This document shows, one piece after another, positions 41,469 through 50,773 of a stretch of 64,000 bases of DNA. Each line of letters begins with the position of its first letter. The stretch's first letter is position 1. Where the stretch lies: NCBI RefSeq assembly GCF_003403015.1, contig NZ_QURL01000002.1, forward strand, positions 310,001-374,000, written 5' to 3'. The notes beneath the pieces are model-generated. The model made no database searches. It had not been told where the DNA came from and worked only from the letters and a program-made list of their open reading frames with translations. Both the position numbers and the translations under genes were made by a program. The stretch comes from Fulvimarina endophytica. GTDB taxonomy: Bacteria > Pseudomonadota > Alphaproteobacteria > Rhizobiales > Rhizobiaceae.

Positions 41469-42548
41469 TCAGTTCGCGGTGGTCGAGGCGGAGCCCGATG
41501 CGCCGGTGGCTGCGGCCGCGTCGGTGGACTGGGTGTCGGCCGTGCCGTTCATGACGACGGCGGCATCGATCACGTCGGCACCGATATCGTTGCGGAACTG
41601 ATCCCAGACCGGCTTCATGACCGTGACCCAGGCTTCACGCTGCTCGGGCGTAAGCTTGCGGATCTCGGAGCCGGCATTGGCGATCTGCGTGCGGCATTCG
41701 TCTTCCTGCTGGGCGACCTTGTTGTTGGCGTCCGCCAGGGTCTCGTTGACGATCGTCAGGAACTGCTCGCGCACATCGTCGTCGAGGCTGTCGAGGAAGT
41801 CCTGGCTGGTGATTAGCGCGTAGGCGAGCAGCTGGTGGTTGGTCTCGGTGATGCCGTCCTGCACCTCGAAGAACTTCTGGGTGTAGGTGTTGCACCAGCT
41901 GTTCTCCTGGCCGTCCACGACGCCCTGCTGGAGCGCACCGTAGACTTCCTTGAAGGCGAGCTTCTGGGCCGAGGCCTTCAGGGCCTCGATCATCGCGACC
42001 GCGACGTCGGAGGTCTGGACGCGGAACTTCAGGCCCGCGGCGTCCTCGGGCATCACCAGCGGCTTGTTGGCCGAGAACTGCTTCAGGCCCGAGCTGATAT
42101 AGCCGAGACCCTCATAGCCCTCGTCCTGGAGAACCGAGAGGAGATCCTTGGCGTTGTCGGAGGCGAGATAGTGGTTCGCATCCGCAAGGGTCGGGAAGAG
42201 GAAGGGCAGATCGTAGAGGCGCAGCTTGCTCGTATAGGCCTCGAACTTCGAGAGCGAGGGGGCGGCGAGCTGGACGTCGCCGAGGAGCAGGGACTCCATC
42301 ACCTTGTCGTCGTCGTAGAGCGTGGAATTCGGGAAGACCTGCATGCAGAGCTTGCCGTCCATCTCCTCGTTCACGCGGTCCGCCAGAAGCTGGGCGGCCT
42401 CGCCTTTCGGATGGCCCTGCGCCGCGACGACGTGGCTGAACTTGACGATGGTCTCGCCGCTTCCGCACGGATCGTCCTGAGCCTGCGCAGCGCCCGCCGC
42501 AAGGGTGAGAGCGAGGCCGGAGATCGTGCCGAGCAAGAGATTCTTCAT
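41469..42548 (-). CDS. dctP: TRAP transporter substrate-binding protein DctP
   Basis: 359 residues. A signal peptide (to AQA near residue 23) precedes the periplasmic binding fold; VKFSHVVAAQGHPKGEAAQ is the N-terminal motif, and the conserved Arg that clamps the substrate carboxylate lies in LKFRVQTSD near residue 165, with the GVVDGQENSWCNTYTQKF block at ~225. With DctBD next door, C4-dicarboxylates such as succinate, malate or fumarate are the probable ligands. The ~30-residue Ala/Thr/Ser-rich C-terminal tail is unusual. GGAGG nine bases before ATG 42548. Confidence 0.94.
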   Translation of the reverse strand: MKNLLLGTISGLALTLAAGAAQAQDDPCGSGETIVKFSHVVAAQGHPKGEAAQLLADRVNEEMDGKLCMQVFPNSTLYDDDKVMESLLLGDVQLAAPSLSKFEAYTSKLRLYDLPFLFPTLADANHYLASDNAKDLLSVLQDEGYEGLGYISSGLKQFSANKPLVMPEDAAGLKFRVQTSDVAVAMIEALKASAQKLAFKEVYGALQQGVVDGQENSWCNTYTQKFFEVQDGITETNHQLLAYALITSQDFLDSLDDDVREQFLTIVNETLADANNKVAQQEDECRTQIANAGSEIRKLTPEQREAWVTVMKPVWDQFRNDIGADVIDAAVVMNGTADTQSTDAAAATGASGSASTTAN

Positions 42549-42740
42549 ATGATTATCCTCCCGATGAGCGGTGACGAGCCGCCCGAAACGTCTGGTTGTC
42601 CGCACCGCGAACCGTAGATCGGCCGCAGAGCATGAGATCGGCATGTGGGGGAGGTCGGTGCCGGGCGCCTCGGACCCGCTTTGTCCAAGCGGATCAGTTC
42701 GCCTCGCAATGCCTCCCGTCACTGCGACAGAAGACAACTG

Positions 42741-42755
42741 GCAAGGCGCATGCCA
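42741..42755 (-). promoter_or_regulatory. Sigma-54 promoter of dctPQM
   Basis: TGGCATGCGCCTTGC on the minus strand: the -24 GG and -12 GC are exactly ten bases apart, and 9 of the 10 key consensus positions (TGGCACG-N4-TTGC) match. Predicted start near 42729, leaving a leader of ~180 bases before dctP. Confidence 0.8.
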
Positions 42756-42882
42756 AACGCGCCGGGAGGGGTGAGGAACCGCTTAAGGTTTTGGAAAGAT
42801 TGGGTAACGTCCCGCCGGCGACGAGATCGCGAAGGCACGGAGTAATCGAGCGGGAAGCTGGCTACTCGTCCTGGCGATGCCG

Positions 42883-42902
42883 ATGTGTCGGACGCTACAC
42901 AT
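42883..42902. promoter_or_regulatory. Candidate DctD upstream activator site
   Basis: ATGTGT and ACACAT form a perfect dyad with an eight-base spacer, about 130 bases upstream of the -24 element. The distance suits a sigma-54 enhancer; the sequence is not proven as a DctD site. Confidence 0.45.
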
Positions 42903-42934
42903 GCCGAGACGAACGGAGCTTCCAACGACGTCGG

Positions 42935-44323
42935 TCAAGCCTCGCCGCGTTCGTCCTCGGTCTCGCCGGTCTCGATCCCGAGACGCTTGATCTTGTCGTA
43001 GAGACCCTTCCGGGAGATCTGAAGAGCCTCGTATGTAGGCTTCAAAGCGCCCTGGTGCCGGGAAAGTTCCGTCTCGATCACGAATTTTTCGTAGAGCGTC
43101 ATCCGATCGGCGAGCGAGGCGTTCAGGGGCGCGGCCGGGGCATGGGAGGGATCGCTCGCAGATCCGTTCTCGAAGCCCGACCAGAGCCCCAGCACGAAAC
43201 GATCGGCATAGTTGCGCAGCTCGCGCACATTGCCGGGCCAAGGGGCGGCGACGAGATGGCGTTCGAATTCGTGGTCGAAGGGCGGGATCTCGCGCCGGAA
43301 CCTCGCGCGGGCCTCGCGGGCGAGATGGAAGAAGAGGATCGGAATATCCTCGGGCCGCTCGCGAAGGGGAGGGATCGTCAGGGTGACGACGTTCAGCCGG
43401 TAATAGAGATCGGAGCGGAACTGGCCGGCCTCGCCGGCCCGGGCAAGATCGGTCTTCGTCGCTGCCACGAAGCGCACGTCGAGGGGAATCGGCTTGTTCG
43501 AACCGAGCCGCTCAATCACCCGTGTCTCGATCGCCCGCAGAAGCTTGGCCTGGAGATCGAGGGGCATGGACTCGATCTCGTCGAGGAAGACGGTTCCGCC
43601 ATCGGCATGTTCGAGCTTGCCGATCCGCTGGCGCTGGGCGCCGGTGAAGGCGCCGGCCTCGTGGCCGAAGAGCTCCGACTCGATGATATCTGCGGGGAGC
43701 GCGGCGCAATTGATGGCGACGAAATTCTTCTTCGAGCGCTGCCCGAAATCGTGCAGCGCGCGCGCGACGACCTCCTTGCCGGCGCCCGTTTCCCCACGGA
43801 TCAGGACGTCCACATCGGTATCGGCCAGCGCCCTGATCTGCTGGCGCAGGCGCTCGATGGCGGGGGTGCGGCCGACGAGACGAGCCGAGAGTTCGCCTCC
43901 GCTGTCGTCGAGCCGCGAGCGCAGCAACCGGTTTTCCAGAACGAGGCGGCGCTTCTCCAGCGCCCGCTCGACCACGGTCTGGAGGCGGGAGATCGGAAAC
44001 GGCTTCTCGATGAAGTCGTAGGCGCCGATGCGCATGGCATCGACCGCCATCTGCACGTCGCCATGGCCGGTGATGAGAATGACGGGCATCGTCGGGTCGA
44101 TCGAGAGCGCGCGCTTCAGAACCTCCAGCCCGTCGATCCCCTTCATGCGGATATCGCTGATCACGACCGCATGGGCGTCCTGGCTGAGCTGGGAGAGAAG
44201 GCCGGCCGCGTCCTCGTGCGACCGGATCGGCAGCCCCTCCAGCTCGAGGCCCTGGGCGAGGGCATCGCGAAGATCTTCGTCGTCGTCGACGAGATGGACG
44301 ATGGACGGGCCGAATTCGGGCAT
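42935..44323 (-). CDS. dctD: Sigma-54-dependent response regulator DctD
   Basis: 462 residues: receiver domain (VDDDE, phospho-Asp in VISDIRM near residue 54, KPF), AAA+ domain with Walker A GETGAGKE and the GAFTGA loop that contacts sigma-54, Walker B FLDEI, and a C-terminal Fis-type HTH (YEALQISRKGLYDKIKRLG). In rhizobia and pseudomonads DctD, phosphorylated by DctB, switches on C4-dicarboxylate uptake. ATG 44323 is 19 bases after the dctB stop codon, so they form an operon, and the dctPQM sigma-54 promoter lies directly downstream. Confidence 0.95.
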   Translation of the reverse strand: MPEFGPSIVHLVDDDEDLRDALAQGLELEGLPIRSHEDAAGLLSQLSQDAHAVVISDIRMKGIDGLEVLKRALSIDPTMPVILITGHGDVQMAVDAMRIGAYDFIEKPFPISRLQTVVERALEKRRLVLENRLLRSRLDDSGGELSARLVGRTPAIERLRQQIRALADTDVDVLIRGETGAGKEVVARALHDFGQRSKKNFVAINCAALPADIIESELFGHEAGAFTGAQRQRIGKLEHADGGTVFLDEIESMPLDLQAKLLRAIETRVIERLGSNKPIPLDVRFVAATKTDLARAGEAGQFRSDLYYRLNVVTLTIPPLRERPEDIPILFFHLAREARARFRREIPPFDHEFERHLVAAPWPGNVRELRNYADRFVLGLWSGFENGSASDPSHAPAAPLNASLADRMTLYEKFVIETELSRHQGALKPTYEALQISRKGLYDKIKRLGIETGETEDERGEA

Positions 44324-44342
44324 GGACGAGACCTCGGGGGGA

Positions 44343-46112
44343 CTATTCTGCGGCGATCGACTGGCTATCGGCATTCCGAAGCGTGATTGCAAACACCGTT
44401 CCCTCCGGGCCGGTTCGCAGAAGGCGGATGCCGCCGCCGAAATCGGCCAGGATGTTGGAGACGATCGAGAGGCCGATGCCGATGCCTTCGCCGCTCGATT
44501 TGGTCGTGACGAACGGCTCGAAGATCTGCCGGGCTATGTCTTCGGGAATGCCGGGCCCGTCGTCGGCGACCTCGATCGTCAGGTCGTCACCTCCCGCGCT
44601 CTGTCCGATCGCGATCTCGATCCGGCCGCCGGAAAGGTGGCTCATCGCGTCGGCGGCGTTGTTGATGAGGTTGATGAACACCTGGCTCAGCCGGACCTTT
44701 CCGCCCAGAACCGTATGCTCGCGCAAGGCCGGATCGATGACGAGGTCGATCTCCGCCTTGCGAAGACGTGGGCGCACGAGGATCATCGCCTCGTCGAGAA
44801 CCGGGCCAAGGCCGATGATCTCCGTCGTCGTTCTGGGCTTTCGGGCAAAGGCCAGCAGCGTCTTCGACAATTCCGCCATCCGCTCCGTCATCGCCGCGAT
44901 GCGCGACAGATTGTGCTCGGCCTTGCGGGGCTCCTCGCGCGCGATCAGCCGGGCCGCGTTGTCGGCATAGGTCCGGATGGCCGCGATCGGCTGGTTGAAC
45001 TCGTGCCCGAGGGCGGCGGCCATCTGCCCGAGCCCGGCGAGCCGTGCGGTATGCACCAGATCGGACTGGGCCTGCCGCAGCTTCTCCTCGGCGATCCGGC
45101 GTTCCTCGACCTCGGCCGCAAGGCTGCCGTTCACCTCGCTCAGCGCCTTGGTGCGGGTGCGCACGCGCCGCTCGAGGGACAGCGCGATCGCCCTGTCCCG
45201 GCGCTCGCGCAGGATGACCTGCTCGCTGCGGCGGATGAGGAGAGCCGTGGCGACGGCCAGGAGGAGGACGAAGAGAAGTGCGGACACCGTCGCCCAGGTC
45301 ACGGCGAGCGCGATGGGGCGCGTATCGGCGAGAACGTGGACTTCCCATTCCAGAAGCGGAAAGCTGCGCGACAATTCGATGAACGTCTCGCCCGTCCCGT
45401 TGACGAGATCGCCCGAAAGGGCCGCGGGCGCGAGAGAGGCGATCTCGCCGGTCGGCCGGTTGGTGAGGAGGATCTCGCCGTTCCGATCGGTCACGAAGAT
45501 CGGCTTCTTCGACAGGGCCCAGGTGGATTCGACGCTCTCGAAGCCGACGAGGATCGCGATATAGCCGAGCACCTTGCCCTGGCGGCGAACCTGCGAGGCG
45601 AAGAGATAGGCCTTCTCGCCATCTGCGAGCTTCAGGCTCTGGCGACCGAGCCGGCCCTGGCGAGCGGCCGCGAGAGCCGCGTCGAGCGCACTCGCGGAGG
45701 GCTGGAAACGGCCCCGGGCACTGGCGACGAGTTCACCCGACGGTGAAAAGAGCGCGGCGTCGAGCGCGCCCGACATCGCCGTGACCTGACCGACCGCCCG
45801 CGCGGCGTCGCGGGCATTGACCGCGATGAGCGGCGAGCCCGGCGGGGCGAGGATCGAGGCGATCTCCCGCGTTCCCGAGAGGAGGGGGGTCAGGAGGCGA
45901 TATTTGTCGAGGATGCCTTCGAGAACTGCGGCCTGCACGTTCAGCGTCTCGGCGGCGTCCCTCGTGACGGAGAGACGAACCGAGTGTCCGGTCAGGCGTC
46001 CCGCGAGCGTCGCCGCAAGAACCGCGACGGCGAGAAGAAGGATCGCCGCGGCGCCGCGAATGATCCAGAACCTGCGCTCGACGGCGTGGCGACCGGTCCG
46101 CCGCATGGCCAT
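44343..46112 (-). CDS. dctB: C4-dicarboxylate sensor histidine kinase DctB
   Basis: 589 residues. Two membrane segments (about residues 15-40 and 285-310) enclose a ~240-residue periplasmic double-PAS-like sensor that binds C4-dicarboxylates in known DctB proteins. A coiled coil follows, with GLGQMAAALGHEFNQPIAAIRTYADNA (quoted in pieces; phospho-His near residue 370), then the N box LINNAADAM, G1 DDGPGIPED and G2 GIGIGLSIV. The GHEFNQP form is the DctB/HisKA hallmark. ATG 46112 is preferred; ATG 46106 is possible. Confidence 0.94.
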   Translation of the reverse strand: MAMRRTGRHAVERRFWIIRGAAAILLLAVAVLAATLAGRLTGHSVRLSVTRDAAETLNVQAAVLEGILDKYRLLTPLLSGTREIASILAPPGSPLIAVNARDAARAVGQVTAMSGALDAALFSPSGELVASARGRFQPSASALDAALAAARQGRLGRQSLKLADGEKAYLFASQVRRQGKVLGYIAILVGFESVESTWALSKKPIFVTDRNGEILLTNRPTGEIASLAPAALSGDLVNGTGETFIELSRSFPLLEWEVHVLADTRPIALAVTWATVSALLFVLLLAVATALLIRRSEQVILRERRDRAIALSLERRVRTRTKALSEVNGSLAAEVEERRIAEEKLRQAQSDLVHTARLAGLGQMAAALGHEFNQPIAAIRTYADNAARLIAREEPRKAEHNLSRIAAMTERMAELSKTLLAFARKPRTTTEIIGLGPVLDEAMILVRPRLRKAEIDLVIDPALREHTVLGGKVRLSQVFINLINNAADAMSHLSGGRIEIAIGQSAGGDDLTIEVADDGPGIPEDIARQIFEPFVTTKSSGEGIGIGLSIVSNILADFGGGIRLLRTGPEGTVFAITLRNADSQSIAAE

Positions 46113-46207
46113 CGTCGATCTACCCGGCAAAGCTCGTCTCCCAGCGATACGCGTCCGGCGGGGTGTCCGCCGGGCGCGTTCGACGCTCGAAGACTATCCC
46201 AGCTTCG

Positions 46208-47509
46208 TCAGAGAATGAACCGCGACAGATCCGTATCCCCGGCGATGCCGTCGAGGGCCTTGTGGACGTAGTCGCCGTCGATCCGGTAGGTCTCGCCGCC
46301 CTTGTCCGGCGCCTCGAACGAGATCTCGTCCAGCACCCGTTCCATCACGGTCTGCAGCCGGCGCGCGCCGATGTTCTCGACCGAGCCGTTGAGCTTGACC
46401 GCCGTGTCGGCGAGCGCGTCGATGGCATCTTCCGTGATCTCGAGGGTCACGTCCTCGGTCTTCATGAGGGCGATATACTGCTTGATCAGCGAGGCCTCGG
46501 TCTCGGTGAGGATGCGCCGGAAGTCCTCGCGGGTCAGCGCCCGCAATTCCACTCGGATCGGCAGGCGGCCCTGGAGTTCGGGGAGGAGATCCGAGGGCTT
46601 GGAGACGTGGAAGGCGCCGGAGGCGATGAAGAGGATGTGATCGGTCTTCACCGGGCCGTGCTTTGTGGCGACCGTCGTGCCCTCGACGAGGGGCAGGAGA
46701 TCGCGCTGCACGCCTTCGCGCGAAACGCCGGCCGAATGTCCGTCCTTGTTGGCGACCTTGTCGATCTCGTCGAGGAAGACGATGCCGTTGTTCTGGACCG
46801 CGTCGATCGCCTCGCGCGTGACCTCGCCCTGGTCGAGGAGCTTGTCGGATTCCTCGCCGATCAGGAGATCGTAGGAGTCGCGAACCGTGGTGCGGACCTG
46901 CTTGGTCCGGTTCATCGCCTTGCCGAACATCTCCGACAGATTGAGAACGCCGATATTGGCGCCCGGCATGCCCGGAATGTCCATGCCGCCCGCAGGGCCG
47001 GAGGTGTCGGAGACCTCGATATCGATCTCCTTGTCGTCGAGTTCGCCCGAGCGCAGCTTCTTGCGGAAGGAGTCCTTGGTGGCCGGGGAGGCGGACTTGC
47101 CGACGAGCGCTTCGAGGACGCGGTCTTCCGCGCCCTTGTGCGCCCGAGCCTTCACCTCCTCGCGCTTCTTCTCGCGCACGAGCCCGATGCCGATCTCCAC
47201 GAGATCGCGGATGATCTGCTCCACGTCGCGGCCGACATAGCCGACCTCGGTGAACTTGGTCGCCTCGATCTTGATGAACGGGGCACCGGCGAGTTTTGCA
47301 AGGCGGCGCGAGATCTCCGTCTTGCCGACCCCCGTCGGTCCGATCATCAGGATGTTCTTCGGCATGACCTCTTCCCGAAGGCCCTTTTCGAGCTGCTGCC
47401 GGCGCCAGCGATTGCGCAGCGCGACCGCGACGGCTCGCTTGGCATCCTTCTGCCCGATGATGTGGCGGTCGAGTTCGGAAACGATCTCGCGGGGGGAAAA
47501 ATCAGTCAT
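46208..47509 (-). CDS. hslU: ATP-dependent protease ATPase subunit HslU
   Basis: 433 residues, standard length. AAA+ unfoldase of the HslUV protease: Walker A GPTGVGKT at residues 57-64, the GYVGRD pore loop near 90, the intermediate I domain, Walker [10 protein letters not shown] and sensor 2 [14 protein letters not shown]. The C-terminus LSRFIL keeps the tail that docks into HslV, so a partner is expected. Yet hslV is neither upstream nor anywhere in the window, whereas in most Hyphomicrobiales the two lie close together. The gene upstream here encodes a DUF4396 membrane protein. Confidence 0.97.
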   Translation of the reverse strand: MTDFSPREIVSELDRHIIGQKDAKRAVAVALRNRWRRQQLEKGLREEVMPKNILMIGPTGVGKTEISRRLAKLAGAPFIKIEATKFTEVGYVGRDVEQIIRDLVEIGIGLVREKKREEVKARAHKGAEDRVLEALVGKSASPATKDSFRKKLRSGELDDKEIDIEVSDTSGPAGGMDIPGMPGANIGVLNLSEMFGKAMNRTKQVRTTVRDSYDLLIGEESDKLLDQGEVTREAIDAVQNNGIVFLDEIDKVANKDGHSAGVSREGVQRDLLPLVEGTTVATKHGPVKTDHILFIASGAFHVSKPSDLLPELQGRLPIRVELRALTREDFRRILTETEASLIKQYIALMKTEDVTLEITEDAIDALADTAVKLNGSVENIGARRLQTVMERVLDEISFEAPDKGGETYRIDGDYVHKALDGIAGDTDLSRFIL

Positions 47510-47682
47510 GGCTCGTCTTGGCTGGCGCCGCCGATCCTGCGGCTCTCTTCGTCTGCGCCGGGCCTCGATGGAGCGATCCGACGCGTTCCTGCGGCTACAT
47601 GGGATCGACCGGAGAGCTTCGCCAGAGCGAGGACGGGAAGTGGCCTTTGCCGAGGCATCCGGAATGGCCGTTTCACACCCGC

Positions 47683-48420
47683 CTACATGCGCTCCTTCAG
47701 ACCCTTGCGGATCAGCCAGCGATTGACCGGAAAGGCGGTGGCGAAACCGCAGATCATCGCGATCTGCATCGAGGCCCAGAACTCCGGCATGGACGGGTCG
47801 ATCGATACACCGAGAAGCGATGCGAAGACGATGAAATGAGCGACCGCAATGGAGCCGTACATGCCGATCTGCCAGGCGGTGAGGGAGAGAACGTCCGCCT
47901 TGATCGCGGATTTCAGGGCCTCGACCCTCGTCATTTCGGGGTTCATCGGCTTCAGCGAGGCATATTGGAAGGCGATGCCGATGAGGAGCGCGAGGACATA
48001 GTCGAAGATCCAGACGGCGAAGATTTTCTCGGCGAACAAGATCTTGTAACCGAAGAGGACCGCGACGACCGGAAACAGGTAGGCGACCGTCTCGGCGATG
48101 ATGTCCGCGATGGTGCAGCCCGCTCCGCAATGGGTCGCTCCCTTGCCGACGGATGCCCAGAACGGGGTCCGTTCCTTGTGCGGCATCGGCTCGCCGCGCT
48201 CCATCGCCGCCCTCGCGATGTCGTCGCGGGCGAGCGAGCCGTATCGATAATAGCCCCACAAGGCGAGGGGACCGGCATAAAGGCCCGTCACGGGCCAGAC
48301 CACGTTCATGATTGCCATGTGCTGCGGCCGGTAGATCACCGTGACGAGAAGCAGGGTGAAGGATGTCACACCCGAAAGGATCATGACGATCGCGAGAAGA
48401 TGCAGCCAGTCGGGGATCAT
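47683..48420 (-). CDS. DUF4396-domain membrane protein
   Basis: 245 residues with about six hydrophobic segments. The conserved [14 protein letters not shown] block near residue 100 (His and two Cys in HCGAGC) defines DUF4396; these residues could bind copper, haem or another metal, but no function is known. A twin repeat of the motif is absent. The start at 48420 begins [11 protein letters not shown], the normal family start, although no ribosome binding site is seen; ATG 48507 would add 29 Pro/Asp-rich residues. hslU follows 173 bases downstream on the same strand. Confidence 0.8.
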   Translation of the reverse strand: MIPDWLHLLAIVMILSGVTSFTLLLVTVIYRPQHMAIMNVVWPVTGLYAGPLALWGYYRYGSLARDDIARAAMERGEPMPHKERTPFWASVGKGATHCGAGCTIADIIAETVAYLFPVVAVLFGYKILFAEKIFAVWIFDYVLALLIGIAFQYASLKPMNPEMTRVEALKSAIKADVLSLTAWQIGMYGSIAVAHFIVFASLLGVSIDPSMPEFWASMQIAMICGFATAFPVNRWLIRKGLKERM

Positions 48421-48765
48421 CGGGGAAGGTCCGTCGGGTGATCGATCCGGCGGGCGAGGCGCCGGATCCGTTTCGAGAAAGCTCGAATGAAAGTCGCTGG
48501 CTGCCATCGCGTTCCGTGTCGTCCTGGTTCGAGAGGCGGCAAAGCATCTCGGAACACAAGTGCCACCGTCCCGTTGTCTGGCTGAAGCAAACGAAGATCA
48601 CGATGGGACGACCGTGCTCCTCGTCTCGAGGCGAGCCGCCGCTGGGGCGGCCGGATCGAGGTCGTTCCATTCTCCTTTCCGGCGATCGTGACAGTCGGCA
48701 GCTCCGGCCGGCCGATTGTCGTGACTGCCGGAAAGGCGTGATCCTGCAAGCAAAGGACGAACACC
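48421..48765. other. Divergent intergenic region
   Basis: 345 bases between the DUF4396 gene and pfpI. It holds a perfect EcfG-type promoter for pfpI at 48551. A possible GC hairpin with arms CGGCAG and CTGCCG lies near 48690-48730 in the leader. No gene recognised. Confidence 0.55.
48551..48575 (+). promoter_or_regulatory. EcfG-type general stress promoter of pfpI
   Basis: GGAAC-N16-CGTT, an exact match to the alphaproteobacterial EcfG consensus, reading towards pfpI with a leader of about 180 bases. Confidence 0.65.
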
Positions 48766-49329
48766 ATGACGAAGATTACCGAAGCGAAGATCGCGATTCT
48801 CGCCACCGACGGGTTCGAGCAGGTCGAGCTCACCGAGCCGCTCGCCAAGCTCAAGGAGGCCGGGGCCGAAGTTCACGTGATCTCGACAAAGAGCGGTTCG
48901 ATCAAGGGCTGGGATCAGGATCACTGGGACAAGGAGATCCCGGTCGACAAGCAGCTCTCAGAGGTTCGCGTCGCGGACTACGACGCCCTCGTGCTTCCGG
49001 GCGGACAGATCAATCCCGACGTGCTGCGCACCGACGCGAAGGCCGTGTCCTTCGTGCGCGAGTTCTTCAACTCGAAGAAGCCGCTCGCAGCCATCTGTCA
49101 CGCGCCCTGGCTCCTGATCGAGGCGGACGTGGTGCGTGGACGCGACATCACCTCCTACAAGTCCATCAAGACCGATGTGAAGAACGCCGGCGGCAACTGG
49201 GTGGACCGCGAAGTGGTCGTGCACGAGGGGCTGATCACCTCGCGCAATCCGGACGACCTGCCGGCCTTCATCGGCAAGATCATCGAGGAGGTCGAGGAAG
49301 GCCGTCACGAGGACCGCAAGGTCGCCTGA
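48766..49329 (+). CDS. PfpI/YhbO-type class I glutamine amidotransferase-like protein (deglycase family)
   Basis: 187 residues of the DJ-1/PfpI superfamily, subfamily YhbO/PfpI. The nucleophile Cys111 followed by His112 in [10 protein letters not shown] and the conserved Glu in DGFEQVEL near residue 18 complete the active site. Members are reported as glyoxalase III or protein/nucleotide deglycases that protect against methylglyoxal and as stress proteins. AAGGA lies ~10 bases before the ATG. An exact EcfG promoter motif upstream supports general stress control, as YhbO in E. coli is under sigma-S. A strong terminator follows. Confidence 0.92.
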   Translation: MTKITEAKIAILATDGFEQVELTEPLAKLKEAGAEVHVISTKSGSIKGWDQDHWDKEIPVDKQLSEVRVADYDALVLPGGQINPDVLRTDAKAVSFVREFFNSKKPLAAICHAPWLLIEADVVRGRDITSYKSIKTDVKNAGGNWVDREVVVHEGLITSRNPDDLPAFIGKIIEEVEEGRHEDRKVA

Positions 49330-49365
49330 CCGCCGAACGATCGATCGGAACCAGAATCCATCTCG

Positions 49366-49394
49366 AAGGGGCCGGCCGGACGCCGGCCCCTTTT
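49366..49394 (+). terminator. Terminator of pfpI
   Basis: Stem AAGGGGCCGGC/GCCGGCCCCTT with five-base loop and T4 after it. Confidence 0.9.
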
Positions 49395-49497
49395 CCTTGC
49401 GATGACTTCGCCGTTCGAACCATTTCGCCGGACGTTGCCAGCGAAGAAATTTCTCGTGTATGTCGAGACCTTCATCTCGTTCTCGAAAGGCGACCCG

Positions 49498-49722
49498 ATG
49501 GCAGGCGAAATCAACTACGACGTCCAGACGTCGGCGGATATGGACTATCCCGAACACGAGCGGACCTATGCCCGGTTCCTGGCGATGTTCAAATGGGGTG
49601 CCGTGTTCGTGGTCGCCCTACTCGTCGGCATGGCCGTCGGACTGCTCGGCGCCGGCAGCGTGCTGGGCGGCATCGGCGCGTTCGTCGTCGTCTTGGCCAT
49701 CGCCTATTTCATCTTCCGATAA
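49498..49722 (+). CDS. aa3-type cytochrome c oxidase subunit IV
   Basis: 74 residues. A hydrophilic start (MDYPEHERTYARFLAMFKWG) followed by two hydrophobic segments is the pattern of the alphaproteobacterial aa3-type oxidase subunit IV, a small structural subunit of the terminal oxidase. The remaining cox genes are not nearby. AAAGG nine bases before ATG 49498. The family is confined to alphaproteobacteria, so it helps place the organism. Confidence 0.88.
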   Translation: MAGEINYDVQTSADMDYPEHERTYARFLAMFKWGAVFVVALLVGMAVGLLGAGSVLGGIGAFVVVLAIAYFIFR

Positions 49723-49880
49723 TGTCGGGTCCGGTCTCGCGGAATGCCGGACCGGATGTCGGAGCCGCGAGAGCGACGGCTCGCCGGCGGCGGGCGGAAA
49801 CAATGCCCGTCCGCTCCTGCGCTCGCGCCCGCGTCGAGGTGTCTCTTGCCGCCCGTCGGAAACTGCCGATCTGACGGGGT

Positions 49881-50690
49881 ATGAACGACCTCTTTCCGCC
49901 CGCACCCACGATGCCCGGCCTCTTCGATAGCCCGGTTTCCCCGATGGTGCGGATCATCGATACGGAAACGGCGGGACAGAAGCTCGCCGAGGATGCGGTG
50001 ATCGAGATCGGATCGGTCGATCTCGATCTTTCGACCGGCGCGATTTCCAATCCCATGCAGACCTTCTGCGACCCGGCCGGCGTGCCGATCAGCCCGGGCG
50101 CACGCAAGGTGCATCACATCACCGACGAGATGCTCGCCGGGGCGCCGCCCTTCGCCGAGGCCGTCCGCCCTTTCGCCACCGAGACCTATGCAGCCCAGCG
50201 CGCCGACTTCGACCGCTCGCGCCTGCGCCTCACCGGCCGCTGGCTCTGCACCTACAAGCTCGCCCTTCGCGCCTTTCCCGATGTGCGCGCACACGGTCTC
50301 CAGAGCCTCGTGAAATACGTTCCGCTCGACCTGTCGAGCGTCGACGGGATGCTGGCGGGCCTTCATCCGCATCGCGCGCTCTTCGACGCGGTCTGCACCG
50401 CCGTTCTCCTGCGCCGGATCGCCGATGAGCTGATGCCGCGATGCCATGACCTGCGAGACTTTCTGGAGCGAGCCGAACGAGCCTCGAACGAACCCGCTTT
50501 GCTGGCCAAGCTGCGGTTCGGGCGCCACAAGGGCGTGCCTATCGCGGAGGTTCCGTCGGACTATCTGGAATGGCTCGTCGCCGAGCCGGAGATGAGTGCC
50601 GATGCCGTGTTCACGGCGCGCCGCCAGCTCGCCCTGCGCCGGGTGAGGGGAGAGCGCGCATTGCCGCAGGCGGCCCGCACGGCGCTCTGA
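49881..50690 (+). CDS. DnaQ-like 3'-5' exonuclease with a C-terminal DUF3820-like domain
   Basis: 269 residues. The exonuclease domain has DEDDh motifs: IDTET at residues 26-30, the VHHITDEML block near 78, CTYKLALRAFP, and the HRALFDAVCTAVLL motif with catalytic His and Asp near 155-160. The C-terminal segment from ~212 (FGRHKGVPIAEVPSDYLEWL) matches the short DUF3820-type motif found after some DnaQ-like nucleases. It probably degrades or proofreads single-stranded DNA or RNA. The ATP-dependent DNA ligase begins 83 bases downstream on the same strand, which suggests joint work in DNA repair. Confidence 0.87.
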   Translation: MNDLFPPAPTMPGLFDSPVSPMVRIIDTETAGQKLAEDAVIEIGSVDLDLSTGAISNPMQTFCDPAGVPISPGARKVHHITDEMLAGAPPFAEAVRPFATETYAAQRADFDRSRLRLTGRWLCTYKLALRAFPDVRAHGLQSLVKYVPLDLSSVDGMLAGLHPHRALFDAVCTAVLLRRIADELMPRCHDLRDFLERAERASNEPALLAKLRFGRHKGVPIAEVPSDYLEWLVAEPEMSADAVFTARRQLALRRVRGERALPQAARTAL

Positions 50691-50773
50691 CCGCTCCGCC
50701 GTTCCGCCCGTGCTTCTCGCAGGGGGCGAAATCGCTCTCGCCACGGCCGTCGATCTGTCTAGATTTTCGCGGG

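Larger units (their letters stand above)
42549..42934. other. Regulatory region of dctPQM
   Basis: 386 bases between dctD and dctP, both on the minus strand. It contains the sigma-54 promoter and a candidate upstream activator dyad, and no gene that I recognise. Confidence 0.7.

Noticed and set aside
47510-47682. A remnant of hslV between hslU and the DUF4396 gene
   Set aside because: No frame on either strand resembles HslV; only short GC-rich open stretches are present.
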